Assembly: GCF_028021195.1 (NCBI RefSeq)
Contig: NZ_CP115668.1
Coordinates: 1,364,001-1,428,000 of the forward strand
Origin: Cutibacterium equinum
GTDB lineage: Bacteria; Actinomycetota; Actinomycetes; Propionibacteriales; Propionibacteriaceae
Direction of reading: 5' to 3'
DNA: 64,000 nt
In this document: in pieces, positions 11,261 through 19,888 of the stretch
Numbering within the stretch: the first letter of the stretch is position 1
How the letters are laid out: each line of letters starts with the position of its first letter
Translations under genes and position numbers: made by a program
Notes under the pieces: generated by a model
What the model saw: only the letters and a program-made list of their open reading frames with translations
Database searches by the model: none
What the model was told of the DNA's origin: nothing

Positions 11261-13414
11261 TCAGTCACCTTCCTTCTCGAGAGCGTGCCCCGGACGGTCA
11301 TCACGACCGCGGGGAAGACGAGCTCCGATCTCCCCCGACGGCGGGAAGTGGCAGGCATGCAACCGGTCACGTCCTTCCTCGACGAGTTCGGGACGTCGTG
11401 ACGAGCAGACCTTCTGCTCATCGGGGCCCAATAGGGCGTACTGGGGGCACCGGGTGGCAAAGGGGCACCCAGGCAAATCGTCGGTCGGAGAGGGCAGATC
11501 CCCTTCCAGGACGACGTGGCGACGATTCCTCTCAACCTGGGGGTCGGGGACTGGAATCGCGGACAACAGGGCTCGCGTGTAGGGATGGCGCGGATCGTCG
11601 AAGACCTCGTTGGTGTCACCGATCTCGACCATGCGGCCCAAATACATGACTCCCACGCGATCGCTGATGTGACGGATGACCGAAAGATCGTGGGCGACGA
11701 TGAGATACGACAGCCCCAACTCGGCGCGCAGCTGGTCAAGCAGGTTGATCATCCCGGCCTGAATGGACACGTCGAGGGCCGAGACCGGCTCGTCGAGAAC
11801 CAGCAGCTTCGGCTTGAGGGCCAGAGCCCGAGCCACACCGATACGCTGGCGCTGACCGCCGGAGAACTGGGCCGGGAAGCGGTTGGCCATGTCCGGCACG
11901 AGCCCGACGGTCTCCATGAGCTCGAAAACCCGGTCGCGCACCTTGTCCGGGGGCCAGCCGTGGGCCTGCAGTGGCTCTGCCAGCACCTCGAAGACGGTGA
12001 ACCGGGGATCCAGTGCTGCCATGGGGTCCTGGAAGACGATCTGAAAGTCGGCGCGGGAATCGCGCACCGAGGCCTTGGAATGGTTATCCCGGCCACAGAC
12101 CGTGATGGTTCCGGTCTGGTCGCTGGAACGGTCCATGATCTCCAGCAGGGTTGTCGTCTTGCCGCACCCGGACTCGCCAACCAGGGCAAAGCACTCCCCT
12201 TCTCGGATGTCGAAGCTCACTCCGTCGACGGCTCGCACCGTGCCAATGCGTCGCTTGACGATGGACCCCTTGGTGAACGGGAAATGCCGCACGACGTTGT
12301 CGACCGCCAGCACCGTCTCCCGCTGGGAGCGAGGGATGTCCTGGAAACGTCCCTTGGGGATGGTCGGAGGCTGAAACACCTCGCGAGCGTCGAGTCCCTT
12401 ATCGCGCAGTTCCTCACCACGAACGCATGCTGCGAGGTGATTGGCAGCGAGTTCCTGCAGCGCAGGCACACCCTGACGGCAAGCCTCGACAGCCAGCGGG
12501 CATCGTGGCGCGAAGGAGCAGGCCGTGAGTTCCTCGATGAGATTGGGAGGGGTGCCCTCGATTGGCACCAGAGCCTCGTCCCGATGCTGATCAACGCGCG
12601 GCACTGCAGCCAGCAAACCCATGGTGTAAGGCATCCACTGGTGCTCGTAAAGCTCGCCAACCGGGGCTTTCTCGACGGCACGACCGGCATACATGATGAT
12701 CATCTCGTCAGCCAGGCCGGCGAGGATACCCAGGTCATGGGTGATGAAGATGACCGCACAGCCGGTCTCCTCCTGGGCCACCCGAATGAGATCGAGGATC
12801 TGGGCCTGAATGGTGACGTCAAGAGCGGTCGTCGGCTCGTCGCAGATGAGGATACGCGGGTTGTTGGCGATCGCGATAGCGATCATGACGCGCTGCCTCA
12901 TGCCGCCAGAAAACTGGTGCGGGAAGGAGTTCATCCGCGTCTCGGGCGACGGAATGCCCACCAGTTTGAGCAGTTCGATGATGCGATCGTTGATCTGCTT
13001 CTTCGACCAATCGGGGTTGTGAATGCGCAGGGCGTCACCGATCTGACGACCGATGGAAAACACCGGGGTCAGCGAACTCAGCGGATCCTGGAAGATCATC
13101 GCGATGTTCTTGCCACGGTGGGCGCACATCTGCTTGTCGTTCAGGTCGAGCAGGTTGATGCCGTCGAGCATCACCTTGCCCTCGGTGCGAGCGGAGGGGT
13201 CGAGCAATCCCATGATCGACAGGGCCGTCACCGACTTGCCGGAGCCGGACTCCCCGACGATTCCCAGGGCCTTGCCAGGATAGAGGTCGAAGGACAGGTC
13301 TCGGACCGCGTGGACGATGCCATCCTCGGTCTTGAATCGGACATTGAGGTTGTCGACCTGCAGGACGGGTTCTGTGGTCGCGCCGCGCGTGGGCACGTGT
13401 GCGGTGGCTGTCAT
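11261..13414 (-). CDS. Fused double ABC transporter ATPase for peptide uptake (DppD-DppF type)
   Basis: One 717-residue polypeptide contains two complete peptide-importer ATPase domains that are often separate proteins. Domain 1 has Walker A GESGSGKS (54-61), signature FSGGMRQRV (168-176), CDEPTTALD and a C-terminal oligopeptide region with the Cys-rich CSFAPRCPLAVEAC segment. Domain 2 has Walker A GESGCGKT (413-420), FSGGQRQRIG and LDEPVSALD, and ends with another CPFATRCPQY segment. These Cys segments bind an Fe-S cluster in some homologues. The ATG at 13412-13414 shares one base with the permease stop, so the upstream extension is discarded. Confidence 0.92.
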   Translation of the reverse strand: MTATAHVPTRGATTEPVLQVDNLNVRFKTEDGIVHAVRDLSFDLYPGKALGIVGESGSGKSVTALSIMGLLDPSARTEGKVMLDGINLLDLNDKQMCAHRGKNIAMIFQDPLSSLTPVFSIGRQIGDALRIHNPDWSKKQINDRIIELLKLVGIPSPETRMNSFPHQFSGGMRQRVMIAIAIANNPRILICDEPTTALDVTIQAQILDLIRVAQEETGCAVIFITHDLGILAGLADEMIIMYAGRAVEKAPVGELYEHQWMPYTMGLLAAVPRVDQHRDEALVPIEGTPPNLIEELTACSFAPRCPLAVEACRQGVPALQELAANHLAACVRGEELRDKGLDAREVFQPPTIPKGRFQDIPRSQRETVLAVDNVVRHFPFTKGSIVKRRIGTVRAVDGVSFDIREGECFALVGESGCGKTTTLLEIMDRSSDQTGTITVCGRDNHSKASVRDSRADFQIVFQDPMAALDPRFTVFEVLAEPLQAHGWPPDKVRDRVFELMETVGLVPDMANRFPAQFSGGQRQRIGVARALALKPKLLVLDEPVSALDVSIQAGMINLLDQLRAELGLSYLIVAHDLSVIRHISDRVGVMYLGRMVEIGDTNEVFDDPRHPYTRALLSAIPVPDPQVERNRRHVVLEGDLPSPTDDLPGCPFATRCPQYALLGPDEQKVCSSRRPELVEEGRDRLHACHFPPSGEIGARLPRGRDDRPGHALEKEGD

Positions 13415-14385
13415 CAGGCGTGTCCTCCTGCGTGTGAACTCGGGTCGAAGGCGTCTCGTAGACCGTCGTTGATGAGTGCGAGGGGGCCAGTGATGAGGGC
13501 CAGCATCGTCACCGGGGTCCAGAACAGCCACGGGTACGACGAGACGGCGTCAGAGGACTGGGAGATCATGAGTCCCAGCGAGGTGTCGGGAATCTTGATG
13601 CCGATACCGATGTAGGAGTAGCTGACCTCGGCGAGGATGGCTCCCCAGATACCGGTCGTGACGTTGAGGATCGTCAACGAGGCAATATTGGGCACCAGGT
13701 GACGCCAGATGATCCGTAGCGAACTCACACCCATGTATCGGGCAGAGCGCACGTAGTCGAGATTGACCAAGGTCATGGCCATGCCACGGATGACACGGGC
13801 GGTACCCATCCATCCGAAGATCACCAGCATGAGCACCAGGACCGTCCAACCTGCGCTGCGACCGGCCATGACGATGGCGACCAGCAGGAAGGCCGGGGCC
13901 ATGATGAGGGTTTCGAGGATGAACAGCATGATCCGGTCGACGATGCCCCCGAAATAGGCCATCGCGGTGCCGTAGATGACGGAGATGATCGGAGTGATGA
14001 CGCCGACCAACAGGCCGATGAGCAGGGAGAGCCCGGTACCGTGTCCCAGCAGGGTCAGCACATCGGCTCCGGCCTGATTGGTTCCCAGCCAGTGATGTGC
14101 GCTGGGCGGTTCAGCACCGATGACGTCAGGGTCGAGGTCATTGACGGCGTAGGGGCTGAAGAACATCACTGCGAGGGTGAACAGTACGACCAGGACAAGG
14201 ACGCACAGACCAACAACCGCCAACTTGTTGCGGAAGAAACGTCGGGCGATGATCCGGTGCTTGTTGAGAGGACGGAAATCCTCAGCACCACGGATCTTCT
14301 CCGTCTCGACGTCCTCACCCAGATGCGGACCTGTGTCGAAACGCGCCAGTTGTCCGAGTTCACCAACAGGTTCTGTTCCGCTCAT
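13414..14385 (-). CDS. Peptide ABC transporter permease, DppC/OppC type
   Basis: A 323-residue inner-membrane permease of the binding-protein-dependent transport family. After an N-terminal soluble stretch there is a first membrane segment (LAVVGLCVLVLVVLFTLAVMFF), an extracytoplasmic loop, and then a cluster of five helices. The EAA-type loop that contacts the ATPase is around VRSARYMGVSSLRIIWRHLVPN. The ATG at 14383-14385 overlaps the stop of the preceding permease as ATGA, which fixes the start. It pairs with the upstream DppB-type permease to form the channel. Confidence 0.9.
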   Translation of the reverse strand: MSGTEPVGELGQLARFDTGPHLGEDVETEKIRGAEDFRPLNKHRIIARRFFRNKLAVVGLCVLVLVVLFTLAVMFFSPYAVNDLDPDVIGAEPPSAHHWLGTNQAGADVLTLLGHGTGLSLLIGLLVGVITPIISVIYGTAMAYFGGIVDRIMLFILETLIMAPAFLLVAIVMAGRSAGWTVLVLMLVIFGWMGTARVIRGMAMTLVNLDYVRSARYMGVSSLRIIWRHLVPNIASLTILNVTTGIWGAILAEVSYSYIGIGIKIPDTSLGLMISQSSDAVSSYPWLFWTPVTMLALITGPLALINDGLRDAFDPSSHAGGHA

Positions 14386-15368
14386 GACGTGAACCTCACT
14401 CTCGGATCGACGAGGGTGATTGAGAAGTCGGCAAGCAGGGCACCAACCGCAAAGACGATCGCGCCGTAGGCCACCATCGCCACCGCAACGTTGACGTCCT
14501 GCTTCGCAATGGCAGCGATGGACCACATGCCCAGGCCCTGCCAGTTGAAGATCGACTCAGCGAAGAAGGACCCGGTGAACACCGCCGGGATGGTGAATGC
14601 GATCGACTGAGCCACGGGGATGAAGGACACTCGCAGGGCGTGACGACGAATCGCCTGGGAGCGGGTCAGACCGGTGGCACGGGCGGTTCGCACGAAGTCG
14701 GTGGCGATGTTGTCCAGCAGGTACTGACGCTGACCCACCTGATATCCAGCCCAGCCGAAGATCGTCATGGCGACCGTCGGCACGATGTAATGCTTGATGA
14801 GGTCAAGGGCTCGTGGCCAGAACCCGACCACGGTCGGGTCGTATGTTCCTGTCACGAAGAACACCTGTGACCCGCTTGCCTGATTGATGGCGATGGCGCC
14901 AAGCTGCACCAGCAGGTAGGCCACAGGTGCGGGCAGGATGTAGGTCAGGTAGGACCATCCGGTGATGACCCGGTCAGCAACGGAGTACTGATGAGTCGCT
15001 GAGATGACTCCCAGAGCGATGCCGATGACCAGGGTGAGGATGATCGAGACGATCTGGAGGGCGAAGCTGATCCAGACTCGGTGGGAGAACTCGACATTGA
15101 CGAATGTCGCGTCCGGGCTGCGGCCCCAGTCCCAGTGCAACACGACTCCCTTGAGCCATTCCCAGTAGCGTTCTGGGACCGACTTGGTCGGGTCAAGTCC
15201 TAGGGTGGCCAGGCTGTGCTGAACCTGTTCGGGGGTCGGGCGCGGGGTGCGATCCAGCATGAGGTTGCCGGGACGGAAGTAGGAGCACGCCAGAAAGTAG
15301 GCTGCGGTGGTGGCCAGATAGGCCATGACGAGGTACGTCACGGCCCTTTTGGCGAGGTACTTGAACAT
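14382..15368 (-). CDS. Peptide ABC transporter permease, DppB/OppB type
   Basis: A 328-residue permease, first large gene of the peptide importer operon. A membrane segment near the N-terminus (VTYLVMAYLATTAAYFLA) is followed by a large loop and five further helices. The EAA-type loop is at VRTARATGLTRSQAIRRHALRVSFIPV. The ATG at 15366-15368 begins three bases after the stop of a possible 27-residue leader ORF, so its translation may be coupled to that ORF. Substrate specificity within peptides and opines cannot be read from sequence. Confidence 0.9.
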   Translation of the reverse strand: MFKYLAKRAVTYLVMAYLATTAAYFLACSYFRPGNLMLDRTPRPTPEQVQHSLATLGLDPTKSVPERYWEWLKGVVLHWDWGRSPDATFVNVEFSHRVWISFALQIVSIILTLVIGIALGVISATHQYSVADRVITGWSYLTYILPAPVAYLLVQLGAIAINQASGSQVFFVTGTYDPTVVGFWPRALDLIKHYIVPTVAMTIFGWAGYQVGQRQYLLDNIATDFVRTARATGLTRSQAIRRHALRVSFIPVAQSIAFTIPAVFTGSFFAESIFNWQGLGMWSIAAIAKQDVNVAVAMVAYGAIVFAVGALLADFSITLVDPRVRFTS

Positions 15369-15371
15369 GTG

Positions 15372-15455
15372 TCACCCCAGCTCGACGTTGAGCAGCGGTA
15401 CAGCCATGTCCTTCCTGTGTCTGGCGTCCACGGGTAATCCAGCAAGCGTTGTCAT
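15372..15455 (-). CDS. Possible 27-codon leader ORF of the peptide importer operon
   Basis: A short reading frame (start MTTLAGLPVDARHRK, end VELG) runs from ATG at 15453-15455 to TGA three bases before the first permease ATG. A strong GGAGGT site lies five bases upstream of its ATG. An internal in-frame ATG has its own AGGAAGG site. No similarity to a known peptide is recognised. It could be a translated leader that couples or regulates the operon, or the internal site could simply be an accidental start. Confidence rests only on the ribosome binding site and the spacing. Confidence 0.45.
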   Translation of the reverse strand: MTTLAGLPVDARHRKDMAVPLLNVELG

Positions 15456-15543
15456 GGCGTACCTCCGGTCGAGCCCACAGGGGGCGAGTGGCTATCGATG
15501 GCCGGAACGTTAATGCACTCATGGGCTAGAGATGTGCGATCTG

Positions 15544-15599
15544 CCACGTTCTGGGCAGACTGTTGCCAAGTTGTGACCTTTTTCGTTTCACAACGTGGA
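15544..15599. promoter_or_regulatory. Nested inverted repeats upstream of the peptide importer
   Basis: An outer pair CCACGTT (15544-15550) and AACGTGG (15593-15599) encloses an inner pair TTGTGA (15571-15576) and TCACAA (15588-15593). The inner dyad is 23 bp long with an 11-base AT-rich centre. It lies between the stop of bioN and the importer leader, about 120 bases upstream of the leader ATG. It may be an operator or part of a transcript-end hairpin for the biotin operon. No run of T follows on the minus strand. Confidence 0.35.
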
Positions 15600-15619
15600 T
15601 GTGCGACGTGCTGGGAGGA

Positions 15620-16246
15620 TCACTCGTCGTCGCCGAGCCCGCGAGCCTTGAGGGCCTCCCCCATCTCCAGGGCATGACCCACTGCGCCGACGAACATCGG
15701 GATGAGGAAGCGCCAGCTGGAGCGCTCCAGTCCTCTCGCCCTGGCGGCTTGTCTCACCTGTCCGACGGATCCGATGAGATAAGGAATGGTGGTCCACATG
15801 AGAGCCAAGGTGAGGGCGAACTTCTCAGGTTTGGCCCCCAGAGGACGCAACGGGCGCACCGCCGCGACGATGGCATCCATGAGGGCGCCAGGGTCCGTGG
15901 TACACGTGACGAGCCGGGCCATGTAGAGACACGCGAGCAGACCTGCCACGTAGATCACCCCTCGCTGCCACGTGGTGAACACGCAGTGATAGGCGAGGAT
16001 GAGGGCGTTGGCAATCCACAACGGCGCACCGATGGACAGCGCAGTACGGGCGGGCACCTTGGCAATGACCACGGCGATGATGACGGCCACAGCCAGGCAG
16101 CCCACCGAGAACCACCATTGTTTGACGAAGAATGGGGTGACGCCGACCACCAGGACGAGCAGATACTTCGGCCAGACCGGCATCCGGTGGGCCAGGGTGT
16201 TGCCGGGACGGTAACCTCCCAGGAAGGCCGAGGCGTCAGCCTTCAT
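15620..16246 (-). CDS. bioN: ECF transporter transmembrane (T) component, BioN-like
   Basis: A 208-residue membrane protein of the CbiQ/EcfT family, which links substrate-binding S component to the ATPase. Hydrophobic helices are seen at YLLVLVVGVTPFFV, AVAVIIAVVIAKV and LILAYHCVFTTW. The Ala-Arg-x motifs that grip the ATPase appear as QAARARGLE and EALKARGLG near the C-terminus. Its start overlaps the end of the ATPase gene. It is the last gene of bioY-bioM-bioN, so biotin is the inferred substrate. Confidence 0.85.
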   Translation of the reverse strand: MKADASAFLGGYRPGNTLAHRMPVWPKYLLVLVVGVTPFFVKQWWFSVGCLAVAVIIAVVIAKVPARTALSIGAPLWIANALILAYHCVFTTWQRGVIYVAGLLACLYMARLVTCTTDPGALMDAIVAAVRPLRPLGAKPEKFALTLALMWTTIPYLIGSVGQVRQAARARGLERSSWRFLIPMFVGAVGHALEMGEALKARGLGDDE

Positions 16247-16961
16247 TCGACAGTCCTAGGTGCATCATCCGTCTGCGATACCCCGCGATGACGGTTTCTG
16301 GATCGCCATCATCGACCACTCTGCCGTCCTCGACAGCCAGCACTCGGTCGAAGGAGGCCGCCAGTTCCAGATCGTGGGTGCAGCACAGGATCTGCTGATC
16401 AAGGCGTTCAAAGGCGTGACGGACCATCTCTCGGTTGCGCAGGTCGAGCAGGGTCGTCGGCTCGTCTGCGAGGATGACCGACGGTTCCACGGCGAGAACA
16501 CTCGCCAAGGACACCAACTGGCGTTCTCCCCCTGACAAGGCGTGGACACTTCGACCGGCAATGGCTTCCAGCCCCTGATCTGCGAGGATCTTCATGGCAA
16601 CATGGTGACGTTCATCGCGGTTGCGAATGCGTTGACGCAAGGACAGCTCGACGTCAGCGACAGGGGTCGACATGACGAGCTGGCTCATGGGGTTGGTGAA
16701 GATGTAACCGACCCGTCTCCGCGCTGCCCTGCCATCGACCTTGGGATCGATCCCATCGACGGTGACGGTGCCGCTGGTGGCTTCCATGAGCCCGTTGACG
16801 AGTTTGAGGAGGGTCGACTTGCCGGCTCCGTTCGGGCCGATCACTGCCACCCGACTCTCGGAGACCGTGAGGTCGACCCCGGAAAGGATCGTCACTCGTC
16901 GGTGATGGCCCTCGACGTCATACTCGTCGACGTCGACACCGACATCGTTGAACTCAATCAC
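16236..16961 (-). CDS. bioM: ECF transporter ATPase, BioM-like
   Basis: The 241-residue ABC ATPase energises biotin uptake. Walker A GPNGAGKS is at residues 42-49, the signature ALSGGERQLVSLASVL lies in the middle, and Walker B ILADEPTTLLD follows. The start is GTG at 16959-16961, overlapping the bioY stop as GTGA. The long upstream extension is only the bioY region read in another frame. Gene order Y-M-N matches biotin transporters of actinobacteria and alphaproteobacteria. Confidence 0.88.
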   Translation of the reverse strand: MIEFNDVGVDVDEYDVEGHHRRVTILSGVDLTVSESRVAVIGPNGAGKSTLLKLVNGLMEATSGTVTVDGIDPKVDGRAARRRVGYIFTNPMSQLVMSTPVADVELSLRQRIRNRDERHHVAMKILADQGLEAIAGRSVHALSGGERQLVSLASVLAVEPSVILADEPTTLLDLRNREMVRHAFERLDQQILCCTHDLELAASFDRVLAVEDGRVVDDGDPETVIAGYRRRMMHLGLSNEG

Positions 16962-17530
16962 GGCATGAGCCGCGGGAAGGCCGCCAACACCGCAGTGGCA
17001 ATGAGGCTGGCCAGGATCCCCTTGACCAGATCCAACCCGAAGAGCACGCCATTGGCGATCAAGGCTGCCGTCAGGCTCAGCTTGGCGAAGACCATCAAAC
17101 CGACAATGCCGCAGAGGTAAACGAGTACCAGGTCCACGAGTGCGACGAGGAAGAGCCACACCGGGAGCATTGACCTGGACGGGCGCCGACGCAGCACCGC
17201 CGTCGCCACGGCACCGGCGACGAAGGCTCCCACCAGCCAACCCCACAGGTAGCCACCAGTCGGGCCGACGAGGACACCGACACCGCTTTTTCCACCGCTG
17301 AAAACTGGCAGCCCCAGAACGCCGACGAGGAGGTACAGGCCAATGGCACAGCCCCCGCGCACACTCCCCAGGACCATCGGCGTCAACATGACAGCAATCA
17401 TCTGGAGGGCGAAGGGCACCGCCCCGACCATGAAGATCGGCGGGATGACGGCGAGCACCGCGATGAGAGCTGCAAAGACGGCGATCAGTGCCAGGTCAGT
17501 GGCCTGGAAACCTCTACGTGACGACATCAC
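16958..17530 (-). CDS. bioY: Biotin-specific S component BioY
   Basis: BioY binds biotin in the membrane and hands it to the ECF module. The 190-residue product has six hydrophobic helices. It also has the BioY family features GxxxYLLVGVLGLPVFSGGKSGVGVLVGPTGGY (abridged: LPVFSGG and GPTGGYLWG) typical of the substrate pocket loop. It heads the operon. A perfect 15-bp palindrome of the type expected for BioQ lies 57-71 bases upstream (17587-17601), so repression by biotin status is inferred. Confidence 0.9.
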   Translation of the reverse strand: MMSSRRGFQATDLALIAVFAALIAVLAVIPPIFMVGAVPFALQMIAVMLTPMVLGSVRGGCAIGLYLLVGVLGLPVFSGGKSGVGVLVGPTGGYLWGWLVGAFVAGAVATAVLRRRPSRSMLPVWLFLVALVDLVLVYLCGIVGLMVFAKLSLTAALIANGVLFGLDLVKGILASLIATAVLAAFPRLMP

Positions 17531-17586
17531 GTTCCTTCCATGAAACGATGAGGCGGCTACCCACGACGAGCGAGCGGCGTCATCGA

Positions 17587-17601
17587 TTGAACAACGTTCA
17601 A
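17587..17601. promoter_or_regulatory. Biotin-regulator operator candidate upstream of bioY
   Basis: The sequence TTGAAC-AAC-GTTCAA is a perfect palindrome with a 3-base centre. The same design occurs twice in front of bioB at 29594 and 29611. The BioQ motif described in Corynebacterium glutamicum, TGAAC-N3-GTTAC, is nearly the same. The site overlaps the stop codon of the upstream HAD phosphatase gene and sits in the 67-base gap before bioY, where a promoter must lie. Confidence 0.75.
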
Positions 17602-18596
17602 TGGAGCTTATCGAAAGGCGTTGCAGGGTTTTCTGGCACCGTGGCGTCTGCCTGGTGAACGAGGGCCATCATGGCTGCCACACCATCGAGCTGTCCGGAG
17701 ACGTCGTCGGGGATGGTGTCAGCGTGAATCTCGCCGTCAGCTGTCAGTGAGACCTGGGCGTCACCGCAGCGGGCCTTGCCCTCTGACATGTCGACCGTCC
17801 GTGCAGGCTCCAGCAGACCCGACAGGTCCGCTGCGATGTGCTGCGGCCGGTCCTGCGGCGTGGCGGCCAGTAGATCAGCGACGCCGTGAGCACCGGTGAA
17901 GACGAACAACGAGTCCATCGGCATGGCATTGGCGCCGCGGATGTCAGTGTCCAGCCGGTCCCCCACGAAGATCGGCGCCTTGCACCCAAGACGCGACACC
18001 GTGGCTTCCAGGAGGGGACGATACGGCTTACCCGCAATGACCGGCTTGATGTCACACGTCGTGGCGACGACCTGAAGTTGGGCACCGATGCCGGGGACGA
18101 TCCCCCGATCAGTGGGACGGGTGATGTCCGGGTTGGCCGCATACCATCTGGCTCCGGCCTGCAAGGCGAACCCGGCCTCCTCCAGCAACGACCAGTCAAT
18201 GTGGGGGTCGTAGCCCTGGATGACCGCAACCGGATCATCGTCAGCCGATTCCACCGTCTCCAGTCCGCGAGCTCGCGCCTCTTCACGCAGAGACTCGGTA
18301 CCGACGATGAGCACCTTGGCCCCGACGGGCAACTGTTGGGCAGCTAGATCAGTAATCGCCTGGGCCGAGGTGACGACATCGCTGGCCTGAGTGGGGATGC
18401 CGATGTCGGTCAGGTGCTGGGCGACGACAGCCGCGGAACGGGCCGCATTGTTGGTGACGAAACCCACCTTGACCCCGCTACGACGCAGTTCCGCAATCGT
18501 CTCCGGAGCAGCAGGAACCGGGTGGGGCCCCAGGTAGACGACTCCGTCCAGGTCGAACAGGGCTGCGTCGTGTCCGTCGATGAGGGCCTGGCTCAC
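17598..18596 (-). CDS. HAD-superfamily (IIA, NagD-like) phosphatase
   Basis: The 332-residue protein belongs to HAD subfamily IIA, like NagD and phosphoglycolate or p-nitrophenyl phosphatases. Motif I is DLDGVVYLG (residues 15-23), motif II is VTNN, and motif IV is VGDRLDTDIRGAN. The cap region lies between motifs II and III. Its ATG overlaps the stop of the TPR protein gene by four bases. In Mycobacterium the same pair precedes tlyA, but here two transporter operons lie between. Substrate is unknown. Confidence 0.85.
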   Translation of the reverse strand: MSQALIDGHDAALFDLDGVVYLGPHPVPAAPETIAELRRSGVKVGFVTNNAARSAAVVAQHLTDIGIPTQASDVVTSAQAITDLAAQQLPVGAKVLIVGTESLREEARARGLETVESADDDPVAVIQGYDPHIDWSLLEEAGFALQAGARWYAANPDITRPTDRGIVPGIGAQLQVVATTCDIKPVIAGKPYRPLLEATVSRLGCKAPIFVGDRLDTDIRGANAMPMDSLFVFTGAHGVADLLAATPQDRPQHIAADLSGLLEPARTVDMSEGKARCGDAQVSLTADGEIHADTIPDDVSGQLDGVAAMMALVHQADATVPENPATPFDKLH

Positions 18597-19888
18597 TGAT
18601 CGTTCTCCTCGTCCGTCTCGATGAAGATCATGTCGTCTGCGTCGTCGTGAGAATCCTCGCTGGGCTGACGGCCATCGATCATGTCGATGCGGTCCTGGCT
18701 GTCGAGGAAGTTGGCCGGATCGTGACTGTCGGCAGACACGAACCAGGTGCGAGCCCCTGCACTGTCGCCATGCTCGAGCAGGGTCTCGGCGTAGGCGTAG
18801 TGCAGGCGTGCAGTCGCCTCGGTCGGAGCCTTGAGGTTCTTGACAGCGTCGCGCAGCAGGCGCACCGCCTCGGCCTCCTGGCCAAGATCGCGACGCACAC
18901 CAGCTTGGACGAGCACCAGCTCAACCTGCTGAGCCGGAGTCAGGTCAGCTTCCTGGCCTTCGCGGATGAGGCGAAGAGCAGCCTGAGGACGGCCCAGAGC
19001 ACGCTCGCAGTCAGCCATCACAGGCAAGAAATTGTCATTACCGGTCATACGGCGAAGGGTTCGATAGTCATTGAGTGCCGAGGCGTATTCACCGGCTTGG
19101 TAGGCAGCCTCGGCCGCGACTTCTCGCAGTACGGGCAGACGAGGAGCACGTCGACGCGCAGCCTGGGCGTGGGCGTTGGCCTGGGCCGGATCCTCGTCGA
19201 GAAGTTCAGCTGCCGCGACCAGATGCCCCTCGATGATGTGGGCGGTATCGGCGGGGACACCACGCAGCTCAGCTCGCACCGAGGCGGGCAGGGCCTTCTC
19301 GTCGAAGTCCAGTGGCGCCATCGGCTCATCGGGTACCTGGGTCGCCTTCTCCTCGCGCGGGGAATCACCGCCCGGACGGTCATGTCGGCGATCGTCCCAG
19401 CGGCGGTCGTTGCGGCGGCGATCATCGCGGTCTGCCCTGCGCTCGTCTCGACCTTGGCCGCCCCGACGCGATCCACGGTCGTCTCGCCAGGGACGGTCCG
19501 AATCGCCCTCGCGGCGTGGCTTGCGGTCGTCATCCCAACGGCGTCCACCTTCGCGGCGTGGCTTGCGATCGTCATCCCAACGACGTCCACCCTCACGGCG
19601 TGGCTTGCGGTCATCGTCCCAACGACGTCCACCCTCACGGCGAGATGTGCGATCGTCATCCCAACGACGATCTGATTCTCCCCCGCGTCCTTGCCTGCGA
19701 TCATTGCGTCGATCACCGCCGTCGGCCCACGATCGACGATCCCGACGGTCCCCGCCTCGGCCATTCGACTTCGGCTTCCAACCGCCGCGTCCATTCGACT
19801 TGCCGGACCTCCCATGACGGCCGGGGCCGCGTCGGTCTGAACCGGATCGACCATTGTTGGGGGAGGAAGAATCTGCCATGTCCCCCAT
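18593..19888 (-). CDS. Arg/Asp/Gly-rich protein with tandem 14-residue repeats and TPR-like C-terminus
   Basis: From ATG at 19886-19888 the protein has 431 residues. The first 190 are highly charged and probably disordered, rich in Arg, Asp and Gly. They contain four tandem copies of a 14-residue unit RRWDDDRxxRREGG at residues 74-129. The C-terminal half is helical and TPR-like (AHAQAARRRAPRLPVLREVAAEAAYQAG, LNDYRTLRRMTG and similar) and ends in an acidic tail. Homologues of the C-terminal part sit beside the same HAD gene in other actinobacteria. The charged tract resembles RNA-binding RGG/RD tails, but a function is not established. A second ATG three codons later is an alternative start. 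Confidence 0.7.
   Translation of the reverse strand: MGDMADSSSPNNGRSGSDRRGPGRHGRSGKSNGRGGWKPKSNGRGGDRRDRRSWADGGDRRNDRRQGRGGESDRRWDDDRTSRREGGRRWDDDRKPRREGGRRWDDDRKPRREGGRRWDDDRKPRREGDSDRPWRDDRGSRRGGQGRDERRADRDDRRRNDRRWDDRRHDRPGGDSPREEKATQVPDEPMAPLDFDEKALPASVRAELRGVPADTAHIIEGHLVAAAELLDEDPAQANAHAQAARRRAPRLPVLREVAAEAAYQAGEYASALNDYRTLRRMTGNDNFLPVMADCERALGRPQAALRLIREGQEADLTPAQQVELVLVQAGVRRDLGQEAEAVRLLRDAVKNLKAPTEATARLHYAYAETLLEHGDSAGARTWFVSADSHDPANFLDSQDRIDMIDGRQPSEDSHDDADDMIFIETDEENDQ
19502..19669 (-). repeat. Four tandem 42-bp repeats inside the TPR protein gene
   Basis: Four in-frame 42-bp units encode the repeated 14 residues RRWDDDR(T/K)(S/P)RREG(G/D). Units 2-4 are almost identical at DNA level, and the first is more diverged. 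Because unit length is a multiple of three, copy-number change would keep the frame. This points to slipped-strand or recombinational expansion as the origin. Confidence 0.9.

Noticed and set aside
11516-13615. 699-codon plus-strand ORF opposite the ABC ATPase
   Set aside because: Same effect: the opposite strand carries Walker and signature motifs of two ATPase domains.
15571-15593. CRP site (TTGTGA...TCACAA)
   Set aside because: The half-sites are 11 bases apart instead of 6, unlike the exact consensus seen at 49851.
19502-19669. Tandem repeats considered as a CRISPR array
   Set aside because: Units are contiguous 42-bp in-frame coding repeats without unique spacers.
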